Assembly (NCBI RefSeq): GCF_946404925.1
Contig: NZ_CAMJFM010000001.1
Span: 1-64,000, forward strand
Direction: 5' to 3'
Length of the DNA: 64,000 bases
Origin: an uncultured Prevotella sp.
Lineage (GTDB): Bacteria; Bacteroidota; Bacteroidia; Bacteroidales; Bacteroidaceae
The position numbers and the translations under genes were made by a program. This document shows, piece after piece, positions 1 to 7,298 of this stretch (position 1 is the stretch's first letter; each line of letters begins with the position of its first letter). The notes below the pieces were generated by a model that did no database searches, had not been told where the DNA came from, and saw nothing but the letters and a program-made list of their open reading frames with translations.

Positions 1-84
1 AATCAGAATATTCTTCATTTCTTCACGAGACAGTTCCTCGTGGTTCAGCATCCTATTTAGGATGTCTTTCATTGTCTGTGCCAT
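1..84 (-). CDS. trpD: Anthranilate phosphoribosyltransferase, N-terminal fragment
   Basis: Only the first 28 codons lie in the window; the gene runs off the left edge. The reading begins MAQTMKDILNRMLN, the usual start of TrpD, which moves phosphoribose from PRPP onto anthranilate in tryptophan synthesis. A second ATG at 72 would give MKDILNRM and is equally possible. It follows trpG by 28 bases in the order trpB-trpE-trpG-trpD. The fragment is too short to show catalytic residues, so the name rests on the N-terminus and the operon position. Confidence 0.85.
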   Translation of the reverse strand, partial: MAQTMKDILNRMLNHEELSREEMKNILI

Positions 85-90
85 ATCTTT

Positions 91-112
91 TTTAATGTTT
101 AATCTTTAATGT
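91..112. repeat. AT-rich microrepeat filling the trpG-trpD gap
   Basis: On the minus strand the bases right after the trpG TGA read ACATTAAAGATTAAACATTAAA, a short imperfect direct repeat. A related string (AACATTAAACATTA) lies just upstream of trpB near 3392-3413. It is one of several microrepeat families in this window that begin at a stop codon. Confidence 0.5.
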
Positions 113-676
113 TCACAAGAACATCCAGTTCTGGAGCATCTTGCGGCCGTCGGGGGTGAGCACACTCTCGGGGTGGAACTGAATGCCACGAATGTTCATC
201 GTCTTGTGGCGCAGGGCCATAATCTGTCCCTCGTCGCTCTGGGCGGTCACCTCGAGGCACTCGGGCAACCCTTCTCGGGAAACTACCCAAGAGTGGTAGC
301 GACCGATGGTGATGTCGCGCTCGATGCCGCTGAAGATAGGATCATCGGCGATGATGTGGCAAGGTGTAGCCACGCCGTGGAACACATCGCTCAGGTTTTC
401 GAGCTGGCCGCCAAAAGCCTCGCCGATGGCCTGATGACCCAGGCAAACACCGAGGATAGGCTTCTTACCGGCGTAGGTTCTGATAACGTCGAGCAACAAT
501 CCTGCCTCGCTGGGGATTCCAGGACCGGGCGAAAGGATAATCTTGTTGAACTGCTCGAGGTCGGCGAGTTGGAACTGGTCGTTGCGCAGAACGGTTACCT
601 CGGCGCCAAGCTCCTTTACCAAATGACTCAAGTTATAAGTAAACGAGTCGTAATTATCTATGATAACGATTTTCAT
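113..676 (-). CDS. trpG: Anthranilate synthase component II, glutamine amidotransferase
   Basis: 187 aa, full length for a stand-alone TrpG. It releases ammonia from glutamine for TrpE to turn chorismate into anthranilate in the cytoplasm. The class I amidotransferase triad is visible: nucleophile C78 in GVCLGHQAI, and H168 and E170 in IQFHPES. The oxyanion segment SPGPGIP lies at 49-55. It sits 48 bases after trpE and just before trpD. A PabA role in folate synthesis is possible because many bacteria share one amidotransferase, but the trp operon position favours TrpG. Confidence 0.95.
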   Translation of the reverse strand: MKIVIIDNYDSFTYNLSHLVKELGAEVTVLRNDQFQLADLEQFNKIILSPGPGIPSEAGLLLDVIRTYAGKKPILGVCLGHQAIGEAFGGQLENLSDVFHGVATPCHIIADDPIFSGIERDITIGRYHSWVVSREGLPECLEVTAQSDEGQIMALRHKTMNIRGIQFHPESVLTPDGRKMLQNWMFL

Positions 677-705
677 AATTATATCCGTGTCTTTTAATTT
701 ATTAA

Positions 706-724
706 AAGCCGTGTTAATCCGTGC
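706..724. repeat. GGCACGGATT microrepeat at the trpE stop codon
   Basis: On the minus strand the trpE TAG is followed at once by GGCACGGATTAACACGGC. The same family follows the trpB TAG (2150-2175) and lies between valS and mazG (57481-57510). Confidence 0.6.
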
Positions 725-2143
725 CTACATAGTTTCGGCCATCAGAATAGCGCGGCGCAGAGCACCAAGCTTGTTGTTAACCTCCTGTAGCTCGTAGTCC
801 TCGTTGCTCTTGGCTACGATGCCGCCACCAGCCTGGAACCACAGCTCGCCATTACGGCTTACGAAGGTGCGGATGGTGATGGCCTGATTCAACGAACCAT
901 CAAGACCGATATAGCCGATACAACCACCGTAGGCACCACGGTTGTGTGGCTCGTACTCTGAGATGAGCTGCATGGCGCGAACCTTAGGTGCGCCCGATAG
1001 TGTGCCGGCAGGGAAGGTGTCGATAAAGGCCTTGATAGGGTCGGCACCGTTGTCGAGCTCGCCACTTACACGTGATACCAGGTGGATGACGTGAGAGTAG
1101 TACTGAAGGTCTTTATAGAAGTCAACCTTTACACCATGACAGTTGCGGCTAAGGTCGTTGCGGGCAAGATCTACCAGCATCACGTGCTCTGCATTCTCCT
1201 TAGGATCGTTGCGCAGATACTCAGCCCCCTTGCGGTCGGCCTCGGCATCGCCTGTACGTTTGGTGGTACCGGCAATCGGATCGATATAAGCCTTATTGCC
1301 CTCGATGCGGCAATGAGTCTCGGGTGACGAGCCGAAGATGCGGATGCCGCCGAAGTCGAAGTAGAACAGATAGGGCGAGGGGTTGATGCTGCGCAGGGCG
1401 CGGTAAAGCTTAAAGTCGTCGCCCTCGTAGCTCTGGATGAATCGGCGTGACAGCACAATCTGGAACACATCGCCGCGCAAGCAGTGCTTTATGCCTAGAC
1501 GGATGTTGGCCTTGTGTTCCTCGTCGGTCAGTGTAGAGCGTACATCGCCCACGGGGTGGAAGTCGTAAGCCTTCACGTTGGCCTTGTTCATAGCCAGCAT
1601 AATCTTGTCGATATCTGAGTTTCCTCTTTTCTCGTTGCTCGTTTCTCCTTCCTCGAGACTAATAATCTTCAGCGTGTTGTTAAAGTGGTCGAACACAATC
1701 ACTACCTTATATAATATATAGAGCAGGTCGGGGGCATCGTTCTTGGCCTGAGTCTCATCTTTTACGGGGATATCCTCGAAATAGCGCACGGCGTTGAACG
1801 AGGTGTAGCCGAAGAGTCCACAGGTCTTGGTATCGTCGCCGGTAACTTGTATGTGGTCGATGAGCTGGTGGATGGCCTTGTCAGAGCGGTACTCCTTGTT
1901 AACCTCGTGCTGGAAGGTGCTGCCATCGGGATAGGTTACGGTGGCCATGCCGTGACCGATAGCCACACTGGCCATTGGCTCGATGCCGATGAACGAGCGC
2001 GAGTTGTCCTTCTCGTGATAGTCGGAACTCTCCATCAGAGCGCTCTGTGGATAGAGGTCGCGCAGACGCATATACACGCCCACTGGGGTATACAAATCCG
2101 CCAGGATGGTCTTCGAAGTCGTCGTATATTTAAAAGTATTCAT
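725..2143 (-). CDS. trpE: Anthranilate synthase component I
   Basis: 472 aa. Uses chorismate and ammonia from TrpG to make anthranilate. The N-terminal regulatory domain carries LMESS (36-40), matching the LLES motif that binds feedback tryptophan, and the C-terminal half is the chorismate-binding domain, with stretches such as GTTKRTGD and TFPAGTLSGAPK. Residues about 163-175, EEGETSNEKRGNS, are encoded by a low-complexity purine-rich run (+ strand 1617-1657) between the two domains that looks like an in-frame microrepeat. It is transcribed with trpB upstream, controlled by the attenuator at 3412-3444. Confidence 0.95.
   Translation of the reverse strand: MNTFKYTTTSKTILADLYTPVGVYMRLRDLYPQSALMESSDYHEKDNSRSFIGIEPMASVAIGHGMATVTYPDGSTFQHEVNKEYRSDKAIHQLIDHIQVTGDDTKTCGLFGYTSFNAVRYFEDIPVKDETQAKNDAPDLLYILYKVVIVFDHFNNTLKIISLEEGETSNEKRGNSDIDKIMLAMNKANVKAYDFHPVGDVRSTLTDEEHKANIRLGIKHCLRGDVFQIVLSRRFIQSYEGDDFKLYRALRSINPSPYLFYFDFGGIRIFGSSPETHCRIEGNKAYIDPIAGTTKRTGDAEADRKGAEYLRNDPKENAEHVMLVDLARNDLSRNCHGVKVDFYKDLQYYSHVIHLVSRVSGELDNGADPIKAFIDTFPAGTLSGAPKVRAMQLISEYEPHNRGAYGGCIGYIGLDGSLNQAITIRTFVSRNGELWFQAGGGIVAKSNEDYELQEVNNKLGALRRAILMAETM
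1617..1657. repeat. Possible in-frame microrepeat inside trpE
   Basis: Minus-strand sequence contains GAGAAACGAGCAACGAGAAA, imperfect repeats of an ACGAG unit, in the linker between the regulatory and catalytic domains. It resembles the purine-rich repeats elsewhere in the window but no second copy of this exact unit was found, so membership of a family is only suspected. Confidence 0.35.
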
Positions 2144-2149
2144 AATAAA

Positions 2150-2175
2150 TCCATGTTAATCCGTGTAATCTGTGC
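2150..2175. repeat. GGCACGGATT-family microrepeat at the trpB stop codon
   Basis: Minus strand: the trpB TAG runs into GGCACAGATTACACGGATT and then AACATGG, nearly filling the 32-base gap to trpE. Two or more units of A(C)CACGGATT are recognisable. Confidence 0.6.
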
Positions 2176-3381
2176 CTAAAAATTGCCGTATTCTTTTGCC
2201 ATTGCCTTATTCTTGAGGTATGTTTCTACGTCCTTGTCTCCGCGGCCGCTGACGGTGAGCACCACTACATCATCCTTCTTGAACTGAAGCTTGCTGAGGG
2301 CGGCGATGGCGTGGGCACTCTCGATGGCGGGGATGATGCCCTCCATGCGGGTGAGCTCGTAGCCGGCGTAGATGGCCTCGTCGTCGTTGATTGACAACAC
2401 CTTGGTGCGACCCTTCTTGGCCATGTTGCAATGCATTGGGCCTACGCCTGGGTAGTCCAATCCGGCCGAGATGGTGAAGGCCTCCTGAATCTGACCGTCT
2501 TCATTCTGCATTACCAGCATCTTGGCGCCGTGCAGAATGCCGGTGGTGCCCTTGTGGATGGTGGCTGCGGTGTAGTCGGTCTGCCATCCGTGTCCACCTG
2601 CCTCTGAGAGTACGATGTTTACGCGCTCATCGTTCACGTAGTGGTAGATGGTGCCGGCGGCGTTACTTCCTCCGCCGATGCAGGCGATGAGATAGTCGGG
2701 ATAGTCGCGACCTATCTTCTCCTGAAGCTGCCATTTGATCTCCTCGCTGATGACGCTCTGCATGCGAGCCACCAGATCGGGGTAGGGGTGCGGCCCCATG
2801 GTTGAACCTACGATATAGAAGGTGTCGGCAGGATGACAGCACCAGTCGCGGATGGCCTCAGAGCAAGCGTCTGAAAGCGTCATGTTACCCGTGCGAACAG
2901 GATGAACTTCGGCACCCAGCATCTTCATACGCTCAACATTGGTGTGCTGGCGCTCAACATCGGTAGCACCCATAAACACCTCACACTTCATGTTCATCAG
3001 TGCGCATACGGTGGCTGTGGCTACACCGTGCTGGCCGGCTCCGGTCTCAGCGATGATGCGGGTCTTGCCCATACGCTTGGCCAGCAGAATCTGACCGATG
3101 GTGTTGTTGATTTTGTGAGCACCGGTGTGGTTCAGGTCTTCGCGCTTCAGGTAGAGCTGGCAACCGTACTTCTCACTCATTCTCTCGGCAAAGTAGAGAG
3201 GCGATGGACGACCTACATAGTCCTTGAGCAACGCATGATACTCCTGCTTGAACTCAGGACTCTCGATGATAGGTAGATAAGCATCCTGCAGGTCGTGAAC
3301 ACACTTGTAGAGTATCTCGGGAACATAAGCCCCGCCGAACTCTCCGTAAAAACCTCTCTCGTCAGCAAAATAATTTTCCAT
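2176..3381 (-). CDS. trpB: Tryptophan synthase beta chain
   Basis: 401 aa, the usual length of TrpB1. PLP enzyme that condenses indole with serine. The PLP lysine is K90 in NHTGAHKINN, and the phosphate-binding loop GGGSNA follows in CIGGGSNAAGT. It is the first structural gene of the operon, as is common in Bacteroidales; trpC, trpF and trpA would lie beyond the left edge. The ATG is about 30 bases after the attenuator hairpin, so transcripts that escape termination enter trpB directly. Confidence 0.97.
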   Translation of the reverse strand: MENYFADERGFYGEFGGAYVPEILYKCVHDLQDAYLPIIESPEFKQEYHALLKDYVGRPSPLYFAERMSEKYGCQLYLKREDLNHTGAHKINNTIGQILLAKRMGKTRIIAETGAGQHGVATATVCALMNMKCEVFMGATDVERQHTNVERMKMLGAEVHPVRTGNMTLSDACSEAIRDWCCHPADTFYIVGSTMGPHPYPDLVARMQSVISEEIKWQLQEKIGRDYPDYLIACIGGGSNAAGTIYHYVNDERVNIVLSEAGGHGWQTDYTAATIHKGTTGILHGAKMLVMQNEDGQIQEAFTISAGLDYPGVGPMHCNMAKKGRTKVLSINDDEAIYAGYELTRMEGIIPAIESAHAIAALSKLQFKKDDVVVLTVSGRGDKDVETYLKNKAMAKEYGNF

Positions 3382-3411
3382 ATATAATTTTATGTATAAT
3401 GTTTAATGTTA

Positions 3412-3444
3412 AACTAAAAAGACTCGCCGCAGTCGCGACGAGCC
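3412..3444 (-). terminator. trp attenuator, Rho-independent terminator
   Basis: Minus strand: 10-bp stem GGCTCGTCGC / GCGGCGAGTC (two G-U pairs) with loop GACT, then five Ts. A competing pairing exists: AGTCGCGA (3481-3488, read on the minus strand), just after the leader stop codon, is exactly complementary to TCGCGACT (3431-3438) within the terminator stem and loop. The two structures exclude each other, as expected of an antiterminator and terminator pair. Confidence 0.88.
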
Positions 3445-3491
3445 TTCTATATATCTTATATGTATACACGGCTATGAGCCTCGCGACTTTT

Positions 3492-3539
3492 TTAATCTCG
3501 AGAGCGCCACCACCAATAGTTGTTCTGTATACACATCAT
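3492..3539 (-). CDS. trpL: trp leader peptide with three Trp codons
   Basis: 15 codons reading MMCIQNNYWWWRSRD, with TGG TGG TGG at codons 9-11 (3507-3515). A second ATG at codon 2 could also start it. It lies about 20 bases downstream of a good promoter and ends four bases before the antiterminator strand. A ribosome paused on the Trp codons leaves 3481-3488 free to form the antiterminator; one that reaches the stop codon covers it and lets the terminator fold. This is the design of ribosome-mediated attenuation, known in enteric bacteria. Expression is inferred. Confidence 0.85.
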   Translation of the reverse strand: MMCIQNNYWWWRSRD

Positions 3540-3566
3540 ATTTCTACTTTTTAAATTTCTTCGGGT

Positions 3567-3599
3567 GCAAAAGTATATATATTATTTCATTCTGCCAAA
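3567..3599 (-). promoter_or_regulatory. Promoter of the trp operon
   Basis: Minus strand: TTTG (3596-3599), a 20-base spacer, then TACTTTTGC (3567-3575), matching the Bacteroidetes -33/-7 consensus. Predicted start near 3561-3563, ahead of the leader peptide. Confidence 0.8.
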
Positions 3600-3656
3600 C
3601 TTTTTGCCAACTTTTTTATAAAATGATAGAAAAAATCAACTTTTTGCTACTTTTTA

Positions 3657-6506
3657 TCACTTTAATGCCTGTTTTATGAACTTAGGCGTATAGCCTTTCT
3701 TGCTCTTGGCTACCTGTTCGGGGGTGCCTGTGGCCAGTATCTGACCACCACCACGACCGCCTTCGGGACCGATGTCGATAATCCAGTCGGCTTGCTTGAT
3801 CACGTCGAGGTTGTGTTCGATGATGATCACCGTATTGCCGCGGTCCACCAACTGCTGCAGCACCTGCATCAGTATGCGGATATCCTCGAAGTGAAGACCT
3901 GTGGTGGGCTCGTCAAGAATATAGATGGTCTTACCCGTGTCGCGCTTCGACAGCTCGGTGGCCAACTTGATGCGCTGGCTCTCACCGCCTGACAGCGTGG
4001 TGGAGGGCTGACCCAGTTTGATGTAGCCCAGACCAACATCTTGGATACTCTTGATCTTACGCAGAATCTCGGGCACATTCTCGAAGAACTCTACGGCCTG
4101 ATTGATGGTCATATCTAGTACATCGGCAATCGACTTGCCCTTGTAGCGCACCTCGAGTGTCTCGCGGTTATAGCGCTTGCCGTGACAGTCCTCGCAAGGC
4201 ACCTGGATATCGGGCAGGAAGTTCATCTCGATGGTCTTATAGCCGTTGCCGCCACAGGTCTCGCAGCGGCCGCCCTTAACGTTGAACGAGAATCGGCCGG
4301 GTTTGTAGCCGCGAATCTTGGCCTCGGGCAGATTCACAAAGAGCGAGCGGATGTCGGAGAAAACGCCCGTGTAAGTGGCTGGGTTAGAGCGGGGCGTGCG
4401 ACCGATGGGACTCTGGTCGACGCTTACCACCTTATCGATATATTCCAATCCCTCGATAGCCTCGTAAGGCATGGGGCGCTTGAGCGAGCGGTAGAAGTGC
4501 TGCGAGAGGATGGGCTGCAGCGTCTCGTTGATGAGCGTTGACTTGCCCGAGCCGCTGACACCGGTAACCACAATCAGCTTGCCAAGCGGGAACTCGGCAT
4601 CAATATGCTTGAGGTTATTGCCCGTGCAGCCACGAAGCACCAGACTCTGGCCTGAGCCTTTGCGGCGCTTGCCAATCTCGATTTTGGTTGTACCGTTCAG
4701 ATACTGGGCGGTCAGCGTGTCGGTCTTCAACAATTCGTCAGGGGTGCCTTGGAATACAACCTCGCCGCCCTTACGACCAGCGCGCGGACCAATATCCACC
4801 ACGTAGTCGGCATTACGCATCATATCCTCATCGTGCTCTACCACAATCACCGTGTTGCCAAGGTCGCGCAACTCTTTGAGCGAGCGGATCAGTCGCTCGT
4901 TATCGCGCTGGTGCAGACCGATGGATGGCTCATCGAGAATGTAGAGCACATTAACTAGTTGTGAACCTATTTGTGTGGCGAGTCGGATGCGCTGGCTTTC
5001 ACCACCCGACAACGAAGCCGATTGGCGATTGAGCGAGAGATAATCCAACCCTACCTCGAGCAGGAAATTTAGACGGGTCTTGATCTCCTTCAGGATTTCT
5101 TTGGCTATCTTGTATTCGTTTTCAGTCAAATCTCTAGCTTCTCCCCTCTCACCTCTCACCTCAAGGTCTTCGATCCACGATCGGAGATCTGAAAGATCCA
5201 TGGTGGCAAGGTCGGCAATATTGCGGCCACCGAAGGTGTACGACAGGGCCTCGCGATTCAATCGCTGACCGTGACACTCGGGGCATGTACACTCAGCCAG
5301 GAACTGGTCGGCCCACTTCTGTCCGGCGCTGGAGTCATCGTTATCCATCACGTTGCGCAGATACTTGATGATGCCATCGAACGATACGAAATAGTCGCTC
5401 GATGTGTGAACCAGCTCCTTATCGATGCGCACATCCTCGAGCGAGCCGTAAAGCAACTCGGTCATCGCATCATCGGGAATCTCGCTGATAGGCGTATTGA
5501 GGTCGCATTCGAACTTGGCGAGTATGGCCTCTACCTGCCAGAAGATCATCTGGTTCTTATACTTACCCAATGGCACGATACCGCCCTGACGGATGGTGAG
5601 ACTCTTATCGGGAATCACCTTGTCGAGATCAATCTGATTGATGACGCCCAAACCCTTACAATGCGGACAAGCACCTTGGGGCGAGTTGAACGAGAAGTTG
5701 TTTGGTGCTGGATCAGAGTAGCTGATGCCGGTAGTGGGGCACATCAGTCGCTTAGAGAAGTGCTTGATCTGCCCCGTGTCCTGATCAAGAATCATGATCA
5801 GTCCGTCGCCCTGCTTCATGGCGATGGAGATAGATTTCTTGAGGCGTTCTTCGTCGGGCGTCTCGGGCACCTTCATTCGGTCTACAACCACTTCGATGTC
5901 GTGATTTTTGTAACGGTCAACCTTCATGCCCTGAACAATCTCCAACATCTGTCCGTCTACTCGGATATGCAGATAGCCTTTGCGGCGCATGCTCTCGAAG
6001 AGCTCGCGGTAGTGACCCTTACGACTGCGAACCACGGGTGCTAAGATGTAAATCTTATGTCCGGCATAATCGTGGGTAATCATATCGAGCACACGCTCTT
6101 CGGTATAACGCACCATCTCCTCGCCGGTGGCAAAACTGTAAGCACGGCCGGCGCGGGCAAAGAGCAATCGCATGTAGTCGTAAATCTCGGTAGTTGTGCC
6201 CACCGTAGAACGGGGATTCTTGTTGGTAGTCTTCTGCTCGATACTGATGACGGGCGAGAGACCTGTGATCTTATCGACATCGGGGCGCTCCATACCGCCA
6301 AGGAAGTTGCGGGCATAGGCCGAGAACGTCTCAATATATCGGCGCTGCCCCTCGGCAAAAATCGTGTCGAAAGCCAGCGACGACTTGCCGCTGCCACTCA
6401 ATCCCGTAATCACCGTGAGTGAGTTGCGGGGAATCTCTACATCAATATTCTTAAGGTTGTGTACGCGTGCTCCGTACACGTTTATCTTTTCGTCTTCTCT
6501 GTTCAT
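3657..6506 (-). CDS. uvrA: Excinuclease ABC subunit A
   Basis: 949 aa, normal length. Dimeric ATPase that finds bulky DNA lesions and loads UvrB in nucleotide excision repair. N-terminal Walker [10 protein letters not shown] (35-43), second Walker A GVSGSGKS, both ABC signatures (LSGGESQRI, twice) and the zinc-binding cysteine pairs (CPHCKG, CPECHG, CETCGG, CEDCHG) are present. Residues 449-458, [10 protein letters not shown], are encoded by a short repeat that also lies in mazG; they fall in a variable linker, so function is probably kept. The start lies 20 bases after the preceding secretion-substrate gene, and the two are likely co-transcribed. Confidence 0.97.
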   Translation of the reverse strand: MNREDEKINVYGARVHNLKNIDVEIPRNSLTVITGLSGSGKSSLAFDTIFAEGQRRYIETFSAYARNFLGGMERPDVDKITGLSPVISIEQKTTNKNPRSTVGTTTEIYDYMRLLFARAGRAYSFATGEEMVRYTEERVLDMITHDYAGHKIYILAPVVRSRKGHYRELFESMRRKGYLHIRVDGQMLEIVQGMKVDRYKNHDIEVVVDRMKVPETPDEERLKKSISIAMKQGDGLIMILDQDTGQIKHFSKRLMCPTTGISYSDPAPNNFSFNSPQGACPHCKGLGVINQIDLDKVIPDKSLTIRQGGIVPLGKYKNQMIFWQVEAILAKFECDLNTPISEIPDDAMTELLYGSLEDVRIDKELVHTSSDYFVSFDGIIKYLRNVMDNDDSSAGQKWADQFLAECTCPECHGQRLNREALSYTFGGRNIADLATMDLSDLRSWIEDLEVRGERGEARDLTENEYKIAKEILKEIKTRLNFLLEVGLDYLSLNRQSASLSGGESQRIRLATQIGSQLVNVLYILDEPSIGLHQRDNERLIRSLKELRDLGNTVIVVEHDEDMMRNADYVVDIGPRAGRKGGEVVFQGTPDELLKTDTLTAQYLNGTTKIEIGKRRKGSGQSLVLRGCTGNNLKHIDAEFPLGKLIVVTGVSGSGKSTLINETLQPILSQHFYRSLKRPMPYEAIEGLEYIDKVVSVDQSPIGRTPRSNPATYTGVFSDIRSLFVNLPEAKIRGYKPGRFSFNVKGGRCETCGGNGYKTIEMNFLPDIQVPCEDCHGKRYNRETLEVRYKGKSIADVLDMTINQAVEFFENVPEILRKIKSIQDVGLGYIKLGQPSTTLSGGESQRIKLATELSKRDTGKTIYILDEPTTGLHFEDIRILMQVLQQLVDRGNTVIIIEHNLDVIKQADWIIDIGPEGGRGGGQILATGTPEQVAKSKKGYTPKFIKQALK
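5131..5165. repeat. GAGGTGAGAGGTGAGA microrepeat inside uvrA
   Basis: Minus strand GAGGTGAGAGGTGAGA (5147-5162), then GGGGAGAAGCTAGAGA. The 16-base core and the AGCTAGAG tail recur in mazG at 57916-57944 in the same reading frame, giving EVRGE in both proteins. Confidence 0.75.
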
Positions 6507-6532
6507 TTTCTCAGTTTCTCACCTTCTCACTT
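6507..6532. repeat. GTGAGAAGGTGAGA microrepeat at a stop codon upstream of uvrA
   Basis: Minus strand AAGTGAGAAGGTGAGAAACT. The TGA of the upstream gene (6527-6529) lies inside the repeat, which then runs almost to the uvrA ATG. Close relatives end aguA (49457-49490) and mazG (58391-58420). Confidence 0.65.
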
Positions 6533-7192
6533 TTCATTTTGCGTGTAGCCGCGAAGCAGATTTACGTCTTTGCGGATGTTATAAACGATGCCATCAGCAC
6601 CACGGGCCTTTACCAATACATAATAAACGCCTTCCTTTACGGGGCTGCCGTTGTATTTGCCGTCCCATCCGTCGGCGGGATTGGTCCACTCAAAGAGCTT
6701 CTGTCCCCACCTATTAAATATATAGGCGTGAAACTCCACAATGCTCTGGTATTCCTTGGCCTGATATTTGTCGTTATGTCCATCGTCGTTCGGCGAAAAA
6801 GCATTCGGCATCAGGAGTTTGCTCTCGCTGATGGTGACGCAGATCTGTGAAGAAATAACCTCTTCGTTGCCAAGGTTGGCATAAAGGGTGATGTACGTCT
6901 TACCCGCCTGAGTGAAGGTGTAATCGGTATTCTCCTCGTAGCGTACCATCATATCCTTGCTCTCGCCCTCCATACGGAAGTGCCACTCATAAGTCGGGTT
7001 CAGACCTTCCATGTCCATAGGGTTGGCACGGAACGACACACTGAGTGGAGCCTGACCGTTGAAGTCGGTTCTGGTCTCGGTTTCCACACCTTCATCGTCA
7101 AGATATACTGCTGATATTTCGACGCTCTGTGCCGAAGCCGAAATCGACGCAAACAATGCAAAAACGGTTACTATTATCTGCCAAAATCTCAT
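6527..7192 (-). CDS. Type IX secretion substrate with type B (gliding-type) C-terminal domain
   Basis: 221 aa. A signal peptide of about 21 residues ends in [12 protein letters not shown]-like beta-sandwich region follows, with SFRANP and YEWHF, then a C-terminal sorting domain with [23 protein letters not shown] and the [12 protein letters not shown] / GVYYVLV pattern typical of CHU_C / TIGR04131 domains. Such proteins cross the outer membrane by the Por (type IX) system. With no other enzymatic domain the cargo is just the PKD-like part, so its task is unknown. It starts four bases before the end of a four-codon upstream ORF (ATGA overlap). Confidence 0.82.
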   Translation of the reverse strand: MRFWQIIVTVFALFASISASAQSVEISAVYLDDEGVETETRTDFNGQAPLSVSFRANPMDMEGLNPTYEWHFRMEGESKDMMVRYEENTDYTFTQAGKTYITLYANLGNEEVISSQICVTISESKLLMPNAFSPNDDGHNDKYQAKEYQSIVEFHAYIFNRWGQKLFEWTNPADGWDGKYNGSPVKEGVYYVLVKARGADGIVYNIRKDVNLLRGYTQNEK

Positions 7193-7203
7193 ATTTTACT
7201 CAT
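7189..7203 (-). CDS. Four-codon upstream ORF (MSKI) overlapping the secretion-substrate start
   Basis: ATG AGT AAA ATA TGA. Its ATG lies 9 nt after the G of the -7 TTTG, and its stop overlaps the downstream ATG as ATGA, a classic coupling arrangement. Translation is not proven; three other genes here have the same layout. Confidence 0.45.
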   Translation of the reverse strand: MSKI

Positions 7204-7210
7204 TTAAAGT

Positions 7211-7219
7211 GCAAAGTTA
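7211..7219 (-). promoter_or_regulatory. -7 box for the secretion substrate and uvrA
   Basis: Minus strand TAACTTTGC, 19 bases before the ATG at 7192. No convincing -33 TTTG is seen at the usual spacing. Confidence 0.65.
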
Positions 7220-7263
7220 CTAAATATTTCATAAAGATTCATCCCCAATTCACAATTATTTTG

Positions 7264-7272
7264 TACTTTTGT
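7264..7272 (+). promoter_or_regulatory. -7 box for the LysM gene
   Basis: TACTTTTGT. It is divergent from the box at 7211-7219. An ATG follows 9 nt after the G. No clear -33 element. Confidence 0.65.
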
Positions 7273-7279
7273 ACGCGAA

Positions 7280-7294
7280 ATGACTAAATTTTGA
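7280..7294 (+). CDS. Four-codon upstream ORF (MTKF)
   Basis: ATG ACT AAA TTT TGA between the promoter and the LysM gene start at 7299. Listed because its ATG has the same 9-nt spacing to the -7 box as in five other promoters; translation not shown. Confidence 0.35.
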   Translation: MTKF

Positions 7295-7298
7295 AAAT

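Noticed and set aside
173..697. Long plus-strand reading frame antisense to trpG
   Set aside because: It is the mirror of a gene with a clear amidotransferase triad; it has no promoter or family resemblance. Mirror frames of GC-rich conserved genes are commonly open.
3421..3488. Riboswitch upstream of trpB
   Set aside because: The leader peptide with three Trp codons and the alternative hairpins explain the region without an aptamer.
5271..6044. 257-codon plus-strand reading antisense to uvrA
   Set aside because: Antisense shadow of a conserved gene; composition and residue pattern are those of the reverse reading, and no start context or promoter is seen.
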